From: Capsicum annuum
Lineage: Eukaryota > Streptophyta > Magnoliopsida > Solanales > Solanaceae
DNA length: 64,000 nt
Assembly (NCBI RefSeq): GCF_002878395.1
Contig: NC_061115.1
Location: 154,559,201-154,623,200, forward strand
Reading direction: 5' to 3'
Shown: piece after piece, positions 10,341 through 23,130 of the stretch
Layout: every line of letters starts with the position of its first letter
Position numbering within the stretch: position 1 is the first letter of the stretch
Notes under the pieces: model-generated
What the model was told of the DNA's origin: nothing
Database searches by the model: none
Seen by the model: only the letters and a program-made list of their open reading frames with translations
Position numbers and translations under genes: made by a program

Positions 10341-11833
10341 CTAAATCTATAATCTATATCTATAATTTATAATCTATAAATATCAAAGAATTAATTAATA
10401 ATGACTTATATAGATTTATTCTATATTAATTGAACAAGATAATAATTTTACAAAGAAAAAACAACTTATTCATGCTAATAACTCAGATAGAAAAAAATCA
10501 ATTCAAATAAAAAGTTAAAAGAAAAGAAATTTAGCTCCCACATTAAAATTAATTTGACTATGTTGCATACAAGAACAACAGATTGTAAATATAAATGCAA
10601 CAAGACAATTGAAATCAAAATCAAAATAAGAGAAAAAAGTGAAGTAGAATAAGTTTCTTCTAAATTTTAATTCAAAATATTGTTAAAAGTGTGAAGACCA
10701 TTAGAAAAGTGATTTGAACTTTTTTCCCTTCATTAAAATACTTTACAATAGACAAAATCGTCTTTTCACTTTTTTCCTACAATTATTATTTAATTATATA
10801 TGTAATTTTGAATCCTAAAATATATGGGTTAGGACTTTAAAATATGGTAATGGATTAGGACTTTAAAATATGATAAGTTTTTTTTGTTAAATTAGGACTC
10901 CTATTTGTTTTATAATTTATATAGGTTTAATTTTACACATATTTTTTTATTAATATATATATTGTCCCATCCCATGCTTGTATTTATGTTTTCTTCAACC
11001 ATTGTAATTGTCATCCTCCAGGTTAGGCAAGTGTATCATGTATAAGATGAAATAATTTTAACAGGTCACATTAAGCTACACACTAAACTAAATTAAACTA
11101 AGCAATTTAAGTTGGCATAGCAAGTAATATTGTGTTTAAATTAACAATGTAAAAAGAGAGATGATATAACGATCAAAAACCTGGAAATAAAATTGTTGAA
11201 ACTGTGATGAAACGAAAAAATAATGAAAGATGGCAGCTGTTTATAATGATGAACAATGGAAAAAGCTCGCGCAGTTGTTTATAACAATGAACAATGAAAA
11301 AAGCTCAAGCGTAATATAAAAGACTGGAAAAGCCGTATGATTTTTGGTTGAAAGAAATCAAGTAGAAATCAAACAGGATTAAAAAAACTATAGCTAAATT
11401 TGGAAATGATTTAGTTGTAAACCAAGTAGGAACCAAATAGGAGGAAGGCAAAAAAAAATGTTTATAATGATGAACAATGGAAAAAGTTCTCATAGATGAA
11501 TGTCGGTTGACTTTGAAAATTTTTTTGAGTAAAGGTTAGAGTTAATTGTATTGTTTTGATATCTTTATTATCTTATTATTTTATTTTAATTTATAGATGC
11601 TAGATGAATGTGGGTCGACTTTGAATTTTTTTTTAGATAAAGGTTAGGTTTACGCGCTTCGCGCGTGTACCTCACTATAATGAGTTTAAACGTTACACTA
11701 AATATGATATTTGCTTAAATAATAAAAGAATTTATTTAATTAGTTATTTAGTAATTGTAAATATCTAAGATACAAATGAGGTAGGTAAAAAATACATTGA
11801 TAACTCCTTAAATTATGGTTGGTGTCTTAGAAA
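10340..11833. other. AT-rich spacer with Helitron-like 5' block and short direct repeats
   Basis: At 10687-10780 lies the block GTGTGAAGACC ... CCCTTCATTAAAA ... GACAAAATCGTC that marks the 5' part of the Helitron-like family found at 25205-25415. At 11230-11490 the phrase ATGAACAATGGAAAAAG recurs three times. A perfect hairpin ACGCGC-TTC-GCGCGT lies at 11652-11666, but no CTRR end follows at the right spacing. No gene is seen. Confidence 0.45.
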
Positions 11834-11838
11834 AGAAA
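11834..11838. repeat. Target site duplication, left
   Basis: AGAAA, repeated at 22116-22120. This brackets the Ty3/gypsy element exactly. Confidence 0.85.
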
Positions 11839-14712
11839 TGTCATGACCCAAAAATGAGGGTCATGATGGCGTTTTTTGTGGCGTACCTTGACAAGTAAGC
11901 CTATCACTGAACTGATATGAATAGAGAAAAAGACAGAAATACCCCAAGGTAAGGCTTCTAAAATGAAACCGAACCATATAAATAATCATAACAATGTGGA
12001 AAGAACTTATCCAGAATACCAATAATGCCTAAAACTAGATGTCAATAGTGTAAGAACTACTAATACAATCTAAGAGTCAAATACATCGAAAAAATAACCA
12101 CAAAGGAATAATAACTGTCTCCGAATACTAATAAAGACATAACTAGTATAGAAAGATAGAGGTGAACTTTGGACACATGAATGTCCAACCGCTAGCTTGG
12201 AAGCTTCAACAATCGCCCGAATCAAGTAAGCTGAGGTGCACTCGAGCTAGGACCTGCACCAAAAGGGCGCAGTAGGCATGAGTACGGTCAGTTTGTACTC
12301 AGTAGGTATCATAGGGCAACCAAGCAAAGTGGTAAATAAAGCATACAAAATATACGCTTAGGACGCATAACCTACAATCAGAAAATGTCCCACAACAGTA
12401 GCCCACACCTCTTGCACTAACAGTTTTAGTATATCTCACATATATTACAAAAACACACCAAGATACGAAACACAAGTATACATTATGTCACATATAATAG
12501 AACAAGAGAGAACATGTAGATACAAGATCATCAAATACAAGTAAAAGAAAGTTAGACAAACACATAGATGACAAGTCAATAAGGCAATACAACACAACAT
12601 AAACACAATAAAGTAAGTGTAATGTATATGATAATGATGATGATGCACGAGGTTGTCGTACAACCTCCGGGATCGTCGCACAATCCCCGTATACACCTAC
12701 GGAGCTAAAGCTTCCCGACGTACGACCCATGGGGGGTTCGTCAACCAATATACAATACACATATCTCATATCTCCTTTCTGGCATATCCCTTGAAAAGGG
12801 TTTTATAAGGTGTTACAATATTTTTAAAAAGGTGTTGCGAGTGTTTCTCAGATGTTGCCACGGTGGTACCAATATTTCATGAATGAGTATGATATGAAGA
12901 TGTAATGCTCACAATCAATCACAATAAGTATTTCCACAATCAACCACATGATATATTTCCACAACCAACCACAACGGTACATTTCCACAATCACATGAGC
13001 CAATATCTAATCGTTATTTTCATTTCATCCATGAATTTCCACATGTCTCATATGCTAATAAAGTATGAATATAATCATAATACACCAATGGTACCACATT
13101 AAACAATACAACACAATTACTCACATGTATTCAAGACTATCAATGTCATATAGGACCCCACACGGTCAAACATATCACATAATATTTCAATTTTGACAAT
13201 TACATTACATATAGGCCCCGACACGGGCACAACATGTAGATAGCCATTTTTCATGATTAGTTCCCACCCTTAACATATATTTTGCACCATCACTTACTAC
13301 CCAGCCCAGTCTAAAGATTTAAGCCATAACCTATCTCGAAAGTCGAAATTGGTCCGCTACACTTAAACTCGCAACCTTACCTTTTATGAACAATCCCTAA
13401 ATTCACTAGAAACATCAAATATGAAATCTACGCATCAAAACGAAACCAACAATACCCATATTGACTACTTTTGGTTCGGGGTCAAAACGGACCCCCAAAA
13501 TGGGTTTCCAAAAAAGAAGGGCAAAATCGGAACTTTACTTCAAAAACATGTTCTCCATATTTTTAGGAACCTTCAGCTGAAAATCCAAGTTAAATCAAGT
13601 CAAAAACGAGGTTCAAATCAAAGAAAAACCATTTTTGAGCTTTATCGGGTAAAATATTTGAAATCCAGGTTAAAATCCAGTATCAGAGTTGTTTAGAAGG
13701 TTAAATTGATGAAAAACTAGTAATTATAAGATAAAAGTATTATTCAAGTGAAAATGAGTGGAATTTGAGTTTAAAATCATACCCTAAGATTTTTGGGGTT
13801 TTGAGAAATTAGTGAAGAAATTACTAAGAAAATGGTGAATTCTTATCTTAAATCCGTAATATAATCAAGAAATAGGTATTAATCTAGCTTTCCAAGCTCC
13901 CACAAACTTCACTTTTAAGCTCCCAAAATGTTTAGGGTTTAACTCTCAAGAGGCAAGATGAAAAAATGGGCAAAATGGGTCAAAAGGGTGAAAAATCTGC
14001 TATATATATTGCAGATTTTTCTGCAATAACTATGCAGTCTTTTTTTTCTAAGTCGAAATGTATTTCGACGGGGTGCTCGGGATTCGTTTGGAGTGTGATT
14101 TATGCAAACGAACTATGCTACCACACTAAATTGTACGTTCCGGACGTGATGGATCTACCAGATTTTTCAGAAAAATTCATTTTCACAAAATTGACCTTCG
14201 AAACCCGAAATCATAATTTTTCAAACCGAGGATCGAAATGAGATTTAAAAGTTGTAAAATCATACCAAACATGCTAACACACTAAAATTAACATTTCGGA
14301 TCTGCTGGCGAAGTCGGATTTTCTATCCGAGGTGATTTCAATTAAATATGGGTCCCACACCCATATTTCTAATTTTTCAACTTTTCGATCAATAGGTCGA
14401 AATGAGTTTGGGTGCACCGGGACCCGAACCAAAGGTCTACCTATCCTAAAATTGATATTCCGGAGTTGTTGGCTCAGGTCGTTCAGTCATCCGTCGTACG
14501 GATCAAAATATATCCATATTAGTCTGAAATAAGGCTCTCGAAGCCATAAAAAACTACAATATTCCATAAATGATACCAAAATGCATCAAAAATCATGTCA
14601 ACCACTCCCACACCCCAGAAATACCATAATGCAACAACCAAGAGGGGTAAAATAGTTAAATTATACAAAATCACAAATTTCACATATTTCATCAAATTTT
14701 CAGGTCGTTACA
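11839..14712 (-). repeat. 3' LTR of the Ty3/gypsy element
   Basis: 2874 bp. It matches 19208-22115 throughout. Over the first 360 bp about 40 differences are visible, largely C/T and G/A; the 13421-13700 part is closer to its partner. It contains short tandem units around AATCAACCACA/TTTCCACAA (12905-13000). Open frames inside it are chance or LTR-derived. Confidence 0.92.
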
Positions 14713-14724
14713 TCATCCACCACT
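14713..14724 (-). other. Polypurine tract
   Basis: On the coding strand AGTGGTGGATGA lies immediately before the 3' LTR. It is purine-rich with two T interruptions, which fits a decayed plus-strand priming site. Confidence 0.6.
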
Positions 14725-14744
14725 AAAAATCTAGTTCATCCTCG

Positions 14745-17700
14745 AACTAGGGCAAGGAAATACCTGAATCAATGAAAAGCTGAGAATAGGAACTATGCAT
14801 ATCAGACTCGAACTATGCATATCAGACTCAATCTCCCAAGTAGCCCCATCTACAGGTCAAAGTTGCTACTGGACCTAAACCACAAGGATCACTTTAGAGC
14901 GCAACTGTCTAACATCCCTAGCCAAAATGGATACTGGCTCCTCAACAAAGGACAACCACTGATCTAGCTGAACTAACTCCTAACGAATAATATGTGACTC
15001 ATTACGAATATAGCGATGAAGCATAGAAACATGAAAAACTTGGATGAACAACTGATAGATCAGGGAGCAAAGCCAACTCATAAGCCACATCACCAACAGT
15101 CCGAAGAATCTCAAATGGATCAATATACCAGGGGATAAGCTTGCCCCTCTTCCCAAGCCTCATCACACCCTTCATGGGTGAAACTCGAAGAAAAATGCGA
15201 TCACCAATACCAAATCTCAAGGCACGAAGTCTATGATCAACATATCACTTCTGGAAACTCTGAGCCGCTCTAAGTCTCTCCTAAAAGACTCAAACTCTAT
15301 CCAACTACTCACGAAAAAAGTTTGTACCTCGAGGTCTCACCTCTGAAACGTCAATCCAACCTAATGAAAAGCGACAACGCCAACCATACAACGCCTCAAA
15401 AGGAGCCATATCAACATTGGAATGGTAGCTATTACTATATGCAAACTCTGCTAAAGCCAAACACTGCTCCCACTGGTCACCAAAATCTATCGCACATGCG
15501 TGAAGTATATCCTCCCAAAACTTAGATAGTCCGCTCTAACTGGCCATCAGTCTGGGGTGAAACACTGTGCTAAGATCAACCCGAGTATCCAACTCATTCT
15601 GATAAGTCTTCCAATAGTGAAATGTGAACACAAAACTTCAATCTAAAATAATGGACACCGGCGCACCATGAAGATGCAAAATCTCACGAATGACAATAAG
15701 GGCTAACCTCTCAAAACTGAATGAGACTCGAACCAGAATAAAATGAGCTGACTTGGTCAATCGATCCACAATGACCCAAGCACTATCAGAACCATGAAAT
15801 GTACGAGGCAAACCAGTCACAAAGTTTATAGTGATACATTCCCATTTTCATTCAGGAACAGGTAACCTCTGGAGCAAACCACCAGGTCTCAAATGCTCGA
15901 CCTTCACCTGCTGACAACATAGGAAACGAGCCACAAAATTTGCTATATCTTGCCTCATACCACCCCACCAGTAATGCTGCCACAAATCACAATACATCTT
16001 AGTCACACTTGGATAAATAGAATATCTGAAACAATGGGCCTCCTCCAAGATCAACCTAATCTGATCACCACTCTTGGCACACAACTCATCCCTCAATCCT
16101 CAAAACTCCATCCGAATTAAGTGAGGCTTCCTTAGCCTCCCCAATTTATACCTTATCTCGAATCAACCTCAATTCAACGTCGTTAAACAGATGAGCTCGA
16201 ATCTACTCTATCAAAGATGATCTAGCCTCCATAAATGCCAAAACATGCCCTGGTGTCGAAGTATCAATCCTAACCATCTGGTTAGCCAAAGACTGAACCT
16301 CTAAGGCCAATGGCCTCTTCTGAATCAAAAGATGCACCAAGCTATCCATGCTAGTTGACTTTCGGCTCAAGTTATCCACCACTACATTAGCCTTTCCTTG
16401 ATGGAAGAGAATAGTCAAGTCATAATCCTTAAGCAACTCAAGCCAACGGCACTGCCTCCTAAGAAGATCTCGCTAATAAACAAGTACCGAAGGCTATGAT
16501 GATCTGATAAGATCTCACAATGGAATCTATACAAGTAGTGCCCCAAAAAATTCAAGGCTAACACAACTGCGCACAACTCCAAATCATGGGTAAGATAAAT
16601 CCTCTCATGAGGCTTCAATCCTGACGAGACGCGTACACGATTACCTTGCCCTCCTGCATCAACACAACACTTAACCCAACACCTGAAGAATCACAAAAAA
16701 TAATAACGCCAATGCTCTTCTTGGGCAAAGTCAAAATAGGAGCTGAAGTCAATAAATCCTTGAGCTTTTAAAAGCCTGCCTCACAAACATCGAACCACTA
16801 AAAAGGAATCTTCTTCTGGGTCAACTCTGTCAATGGAGCTGCAATGGAAAAGAAACCCTCAACAAAACACTAATAATACCCGGCCAAGCCAATAAAACTC
16901 AGAATCTTGGTGGGCAAAGTAGGTCTAGCCCAATCACGAACCGCTACAACCTTAGCTGGATCAACCATAATACCTTTCTTAGTCACCACATGACCCAAGA
17001 AAGAAACAGACTCCAACTAAAACTCGCACTTAGAGAAATTAGCATACAACTTCTCATCCCTCAATCCCGAAAGCACAATCCACAAATGCTCCTCATGCTC
17101 AACCTCACTCTTGGAATAAACTAAGATATCATTTATAAATACGATCACCAAAGAGTCGAGATACAGTCGAAACACCCAGCTCATCAACTCCACAAACACG
17201 ACAGGGGAATTGATCTACCCAAAAAACATGACCAAGAACTCATAATGACCATATCGAGTCTGAAAAGCTATTTTTGAAATATTCAAAGCCCTAATCCTCA
17301 ACTGGTGATAACCGAACCGTAAATCAATCTTCAAAAACACTGCAGCACCCTGAAGCTGATAAAAAAAATCATCAATGCGAGAAAGGATACACTTATTCTT
17401 AACCGTTACCTTATTCAACTGTCGATAATCAATACACATCTGCATAGACCCGTTCTTTTTCTTTACAAACAAGACAGACGCACCCTATAGGTGAAATACT
17501 AGGTCGAATAAATCCCATATCCAACAACTCCTACAACTGATCCTTCAGTTCCTCCAACTCTGTTGGGGCCATCCTATGAGGAGGAATAGAAATGGGCTTG
17601 GTTCCCGACTCAACATCAATAATAAAATTAATACCTCGATCCGAAGGTATACTAGGCAAGTCCATAGGGAACACTTCCATAAACTCACGGACAGAGTCCA

Positions 17701-18413
17701 AGAAAGGAGGCGAAACAACACTGGTGTCACGAATATAATCTAACTAAGATAAACATCCCTTTTCAACCAATTTACGAGCCTAAACATAAGATATAACCCT
17801 CTTAGGACCCAAAATAAGTGTACCTTCCCAAGCTATTCTTGACACACTCGCTAAAGTTAAAGTCACAGTCTTAGCAAAATAATCTAAGACAACATAATAA
17901 GGAGCCAACCAATCCATACCCAAAATAACACCAAAATCGACCATATCTAACACAAGCAAGTCTATCAAAGTCTCACGCCCGACAAAAGTCATAGCACAAG
18001 ATAAACACGTCCGATCCACCACTAAAAATTCACCTACCGAGGTAGATACACAAATAGGCATGGTAGAAGGCTCACTAACAAAATCAAAACCCAAAGCAAA
18101 ATACACAGACACATAGGAGAAAGTTGATTCAGGATCAAATAATACAAATGCAGGTCTGAAACAAATGAGGAAGTTACCTGTAATCATAATATCAGAAGCC
18201 TCTACCCCAAGTCTGGATGGTATAGCATAACACAGCCTATGACTACAAACTGGCTGAGTATCCCCATAAACACCACCACAGCTTCCACTATCTCTACCTT
18301 TCGCACTTCCGGTGAAACCTTTACCTTTCACTACTGAAAAAAGAGTAGCTCTAAACACACGACGAGAACAGTCCTTGGCCACATGGACAATCTCATCACA
18401 CACACAGCAACCT
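14745..18413 (-). pseudogene. gag-pol remnant of the Ty3/gypsy element
   Basis: Domains in order on the minus strand: a gag zinc knuckle C-x2-C-x4-H-x4-C at 18372-18413; an aspartic protease (17880-18260) in which the active-site loop reads FDPEST where DPGST or DSGAT is expected; reverse transcriptase (17017-17472) with [16 protein letters not shown] and [12 protein letters not shown], but [10 protein letters not shown] where the catalytic FIDD/YIDD belongs; RNase H (16415-16618, YLTHDLELCAVVLAL and SDHHSLRYLF); an integrase zinc-binding region (15848-16096) that has lost its second His and first Cys; the integrase core (15638-15820, VIVDRLTKSAHF); and a C-terminal GDRIFLRVSPMKG block (15002-15220) followed by a chromodomain-like tail. 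Stops and frameshifts separate the blocks. A 20-bp tandem duplication lies at about 14798-14838. Confidence 0.9.
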
Positions 18414-19180
18414 CTACGACCAGTCTCAACAAGAGAAAGTACAACTGAGCTCGAACAACCATCCTAAATAGCTGAACAAGAAAATCCACCAGTTGAACTC
18501 TATAAGATTACCTGCACTCTATAAAATCACCTGCATTGGCCTACCATGGTATCCACAAGAACCTCTAAAATTTCTACCTCAATAGGCTGACTCTTGAACT
18601 CATCAAAATGTCGCGCCTCCCTAAATTGCACTAAGAATATCCTCTGTCACCTTAACACAATCCACAATGCTCTGAAAAAAATCAGCAAACACAACCATCT
18701 GAGATGTAGCCAACTGAAGAGAGACAACCAAACCTTTCACAAACTTTTTAATCTTCCCAAACTCATATCTGGATAGGGCATGGAAGCAGGCATTATACTC
18801 AATAACAAGCCTTGCTCCATATGATCAAACTCGTCCCACATACGATCTCTCAAACAAAAAGGCACAAATCTCTTCAGAAAGGCATCAATAAAGTGATCCC
18901 ATGATAACTCATAAGCATTAATAAGCCTATAAGCAACAAATGATATCTAATAATCTCTCGCTGCATCTCTCAACTAATAAGAGGCATAAGTAACTTCATT
19001 CACGTAGAAAGAGTGAAACACAACTCAGAATATAGGATATGAAAGAATTAGCATGATAAGGAATAGAATGAGGAAAGTTTCCTAAAGACGTCCTATAGCC
19101 TCTCAAAGATAGATACGAATGTCTACGTACTGATCCGCGAGACTCTATTAGACATCCCGTTCTTACACCGTTAAGACCAA
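18414..19180 (-). pseudogene. gag N-terminal region and leader (degenerate)
   Basis: Lies between the zinc knuckle and the primer site, where gag should be. Reading frames are short and broken, and I cannot follow a capsid domain through it. Position and length fit gag plus untranslated leader. Confidence 0.55.
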
Positions 19181-19181
19181 T

Positions 19182-19205
19182 AAAACCTGGCTACTCTAAT
19201 ACAAA
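19182..19205 (-). other. Primer binding site, decayed (initiator Met tRNA)
   Basis: Next to the 5' LTR the coding strand reads TTGTATTAGAG-TA-GCCAGGTTT. This matches TGGTATCAGAGCCAGGTTT, the complement of plant initiator tRNA-Met, with two substitutions and a 2-bp insertion. Confidence 0.75.
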
Positions 19206-19207
19206 TT

Positions 19208-22115
19208 TGTCACGACTCAAAAATGAGGGTTATGATGGCGCTTGTCACGGCATACCTTGACAAGTAAGCCTATCACCCAAACTGATATAAATATAGAAAA
19301 AGACAGAAATACCCAATATAAGGCTTCTAGAATGAAGCTGAATCATATAAATAATCATAATAATGCGGAAAGAACTTATCCAGAATATCAATCATGCCCA
19401 AAACCAGGTGTCAATAGTGTAAGAACTACTAATACAATCTAAGAGTCAAATATATTGAAAAAATAATCACAAAGGAATAATAATTGTCTCCGAATACTAA
19501 TAAAGGCATAACTAGTATAGAAAGATAGAGGTGAACTTTGGACGGATGAATGTCCAACCGCTACCTTAGAAGCTCCAACAATAGCCCGAATCAAGTAAGC
19601 TGAGGCGCACTTGAGCTAGGACCTACACCGAAAGGGCGCAGTAGGCAAGAGTACGGTCCACTTATACTCAGTAGGTATCATAGGCCAACCAAGCAAAGTG
19701 GTAAATTAAGCATACAAAATATACACTAAGGGCACGTCACCTGCAATCAAAAAATGTCCTACAATGGTAGCCCATACCGCTTGTACTAACAGTTGTAGTA
19801 TATCTCACATCTATTACAAAAACACACCAAGATATGAAACACAAGTATACATTATGTCACATATAATAGAACAAGAAAGACCATGTAGATACAAGATCAT
19901 CAAATACAAGTAAAGGAAAGTAAGACAAACACATAGATGACAAGTCAATAAGACAATACAATACAACATAAACACAATAAAGTAAGTGCAATGTATATGA
20001 TAATGATGATGATGATAATAATGATGATGACGATGATGATGATGATGATGATGCACGAGGTTGTCGCACAACTTTCGGGATCGTCGCACAAACCCCTATA
20101 CATCTACGGAGCTAAAACTTCCCGAAGTAGGAACCATGGAGGGTTCGTCAATCCATATACAATCCACATATCTCATATCTCCTTTCCGGCATATCCCTCA
20201 GAAAGGGTTTTAAAAGGTGTTACAATATTTTTAAAAAAGTGTTGTCAGTGTTTCTCAGATGTTGCCACGGTGGTACCAATGTTTCATGAATGAGTATGAT
20301 ATGAAGATGTAATGCTCACAAGCAATCACAATAAGTATTTCCACAATCAACCACATGATATATTTCCACAACAACCACAATGGTACATTTTCACAACCAC
20401 ATGAGCCAATATCCACTTGTTATTTTCATTTCATCCATGAATTTTCACATGTCTCATATGCCAATAAAGTATGAATATAATCATAGAACACCAATGGTAC
20501 CAACTTAAACAATACAACACAATTACTACATGCATTCAAGACTATCAATGTCATATAGGACCCCACACGGTCAAACATATCACATAATATTTCAATTTTG
20601 ACAATTACATCACATATAGGCCCCCACACGGGCACAACACGTAGATAGCCATTTTTCATGATTAGTTTCCATCTTTAACATATATTTTGCACCATCATTT
20701 ACTATTCAGCCGAGTCAGAAGAGTTATGCCATAACCTACCTCGAAAGTCGAAATCGATCCGCTACACTTGAACCCGCAACCTTATCTTTTACGAACAATA
20801 CCGAACTTCACTAGAAACATCAATTATGAAATCTATGCATCAAAACGAAACCAACAACACCCATATTGACTACTTTTGGTTCGGGATCAAAACGAACCCC
20901 CAAAATGGGTTTTCAAAAAAGAAGGGCAAAATTGGAACTTTACTTCAAAAACATGTTCCCCATATTTTTAGGAACCTTCAGCTGAAAATCCAAGTTAAAT
21001 CGAGTCAAAAACGAGGTTCAAATGAAGAAAAACCATTTTTGAGCTTTACCGGGTAAAATATTTGAAATCCAGGTTAAAATCCAGAATCAGAGTTGTTTAG
21101 AAGGTTAAATTGATGAAAAACTAGTAATTATAAGATAAAAGTATTATTCAAGTGAAAATGAGTGGAATTTGAGTTTAAAATCATACCCTAAGATTTTTGG
21201 GGTTTTGAGAAATTAGTGAAGAAATTACTAAGAAAATGGTGAATTCTTATCTTAAATCTGTAATATAATCAAGATATAGGTGTTAATCTAGCTTTCCAAG
21301 CTCCCACAAACTTCACTTTTAAGCTCCCAAAATGTTTAAGGTTTAACTCTCAAGAGGCAAGATGAAAAATGAGCAAAATGGGTCAAAAAAGGTGAAAAAT
21401 CTGCTATATATATTGCAGATTTTTCTGCAATAACTATGCAGTCTTTTTTTTCTAAGTCGAAATGTATTTCGACGGGGTGCTCGGGATTCATTTGGAGTCT
21501 GATTTATGCAAACGAACTATGCAACCACACTAAATTTGACATTCCGAACGTGATGGATCTACCATATTTTTCAGAAAAATTCGTTTTCACAAAATTGACC
21601 CCCGAAACCCGAAATCATAATTTTTCAAACCGAGGGTCGAAATGAGATTTAAAAGCTGTAAAATCATTAAAAACATGCTAACACACTAAAATTGACATTT
21701 CGGATCTGCTGGCGAAGTCAGATTTTTCATCCGAGGTTGTTTCAATCAAATGTGGGTTCCACACCCATATTTCCAATTTTTCAACTTTCCGATCAATAGG
21801 TCGAAATGAGCTTGGGTGCACCGAAACCCGAACCAAAGGTTTACCTAGCCTAAAATTGATATTCTGGAGCTGCTGGTGCAGTCCGTTCGGTCATCCATTG
21901 CACGGATCAAAATATATCCACATTAGTTCAAAATAAGGCTCTCGAAGCCATCAAAAACCACAATATTGCATAAATGATACCAAAATGCATCAAAAATCAC
22001 GTCAACCACTCTCACACCACAAAAATACCATAATGCAACAACAGAAAGGGGTAAATAGTCAAATCACTTAAAATCATAAATTTTACATATTTCATCAAAT
22101 TTTCAGGTCGTTACA
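19208..22115 (-). repeat. 5' LTR of the Ty3/gypsy element
   Basis: 2908 bp, 34 bp longer than its partner. Most of the excess is an expanded GAT/GATGAT tract at 19999-20052, which is only about 15 bp long in the other LTR (12627-12645). On the coding strand it starts TGTAACGACC and ends GACA. Confidence 0.92.
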
Positions 22116-22120
22116 AGAAA
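22116..22120. repeat. Target site duplication, right
   Basis: AGAAA, identical to 11834-11838. Confidence 0.85.
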
Positions 22121-22470
22121 AATAATCATAATATTTTGTACGACTCAAAATTTTATCGTCAATTGTCTATATTATCATTATCATCATTCATCTTAAAGAT
22201 ACCTATAAAATTGGGGGAAAAAGAAACTCTCAAAAGCAATGCATCAAAGTAAATCAAATATTACAAAAATATATTTCTTGACAACAAAGAATCATTTAAG
22301 AACAAAAATAAATAAATAGTAGGACTTCAAAGCAAATATCTAACCCCAAGTGAGAACAAAAATAGATAAAAAGTCCATAATATCTAAAAGCCCACAATCA
22401 AAAAAGGCGAAATATACCAATACTAAAGTAATTTAAGAACAAATAAGTTAATATTCTGGCAAAAATGTCC

Positions 22471-23130
22471 TCAAAGTCGTCTGACACTCATCTGCCATCT
22501 GTAATCTATAACAAAATAATACGACAATAGTGATATCAAATAATACAACTAAACTTCACCTTTACACCCAAAAAATCTCAAAACAGAGACATAAAAACAA
22601 TACAGTTAAACAAAACCTTTACTTAAAAAAATTCCTCAAAGCTGACCGACATTCATCTACCACCTGTAAATTCATCTACGGCCTATAAGTACAATAAAAT
22701 AATACAATAGATATCACAAAGCTTCAGTTTATCAAAAATATTTTTAAAAGTCGATTGACATTCATCAACCATCTGTAAATTGCAATAAAATAATACAATG
22801 ATAAAGACATCAAAATAATACAATTAAATCTAATCTTTACATACAAAAATTTTTTCAAAGTCGTCCGACACTCATCTACCACATGTAAACAATAACAAAT
22901 TAATACGATAATAGAGATATCAAAATAATACAACTAAACCTAACCTTTACATCAAAAAATTTCTCAAAGCAGACCAACATTTATCTATAACCTATAAACT
23001 GCAACAAAATAATACAATAAAAGTGATATCAAAACAATATAATTAAACTCAAATTTTACACACAAAAATTTCTCAAACCCGATCGAGATTCATCTACGAA
23101 CTGTAAACTACCACAAAATAACAAACTAAT
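22471..23130. repeat. Tandem array, period about 110 bp, six copies
   Basis: Copies begin at TCAAAG(T/C) near 22471, 22635, 22745, 22855, 22964 and 23073, so spacing is 164, 110, 110, 109 and 109 bp. Each copy holds the phrases GACATTCATCTAC, CTGTAAA, AAAATAATACAA, ATATCAAAATAATA and CCTTTACA in the same order. Copies are well diverged. No coding capacity is shared between copies. Confidence 0.8.

Larger units (their letters stand above)
11839..22115 (-). mobile_element. Full-length degenerate Ty3/gypsy LTR retrotransposon
   Basis: A 10.3-kb element read on the minus strand. It has LTRs at both ends that begin TGTAACGACC and end in ACA on the coding strand, a perfect 5-bp target duplication, a decayed initiator-Met primer site next to the 5' LTR, a purine-rich tract next to the 3' LTR, and gag-protease-RT-RNaseH-integrase in Ty3 order. 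The domain motifs and the chromodomain-like tail suggest a chromovirus, probably the Tekay/Del lineage (inference). Many stops and frameshifts and several altered catalytic residues mean it cannot move by itself. The LTRs differ at roughly 5-11% of positions in stretches compared by eye, mostly transitions, so the insertion is old and was probably methylated. Confidence 0.92.

Noticed and set aside
11652..11666. Helitron 3' end suggested by the perfect ACGCGC-TTC-GCGCGT hairpin
   Set aside because: No CTRR followed by T occurs at the expected distance; only the hairpin is real.
12445..14532. Several frames of 60-93 codons
   Set aside because: They lie in the Ty3 LTR and recur, broken, in the second LTR.
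15002..18403. Functional polyprotein gene
   Set aside because: Frames are separated by stops and frameshifts, and catalytic residues of protease, reverse transcriptase and integrase are altered.
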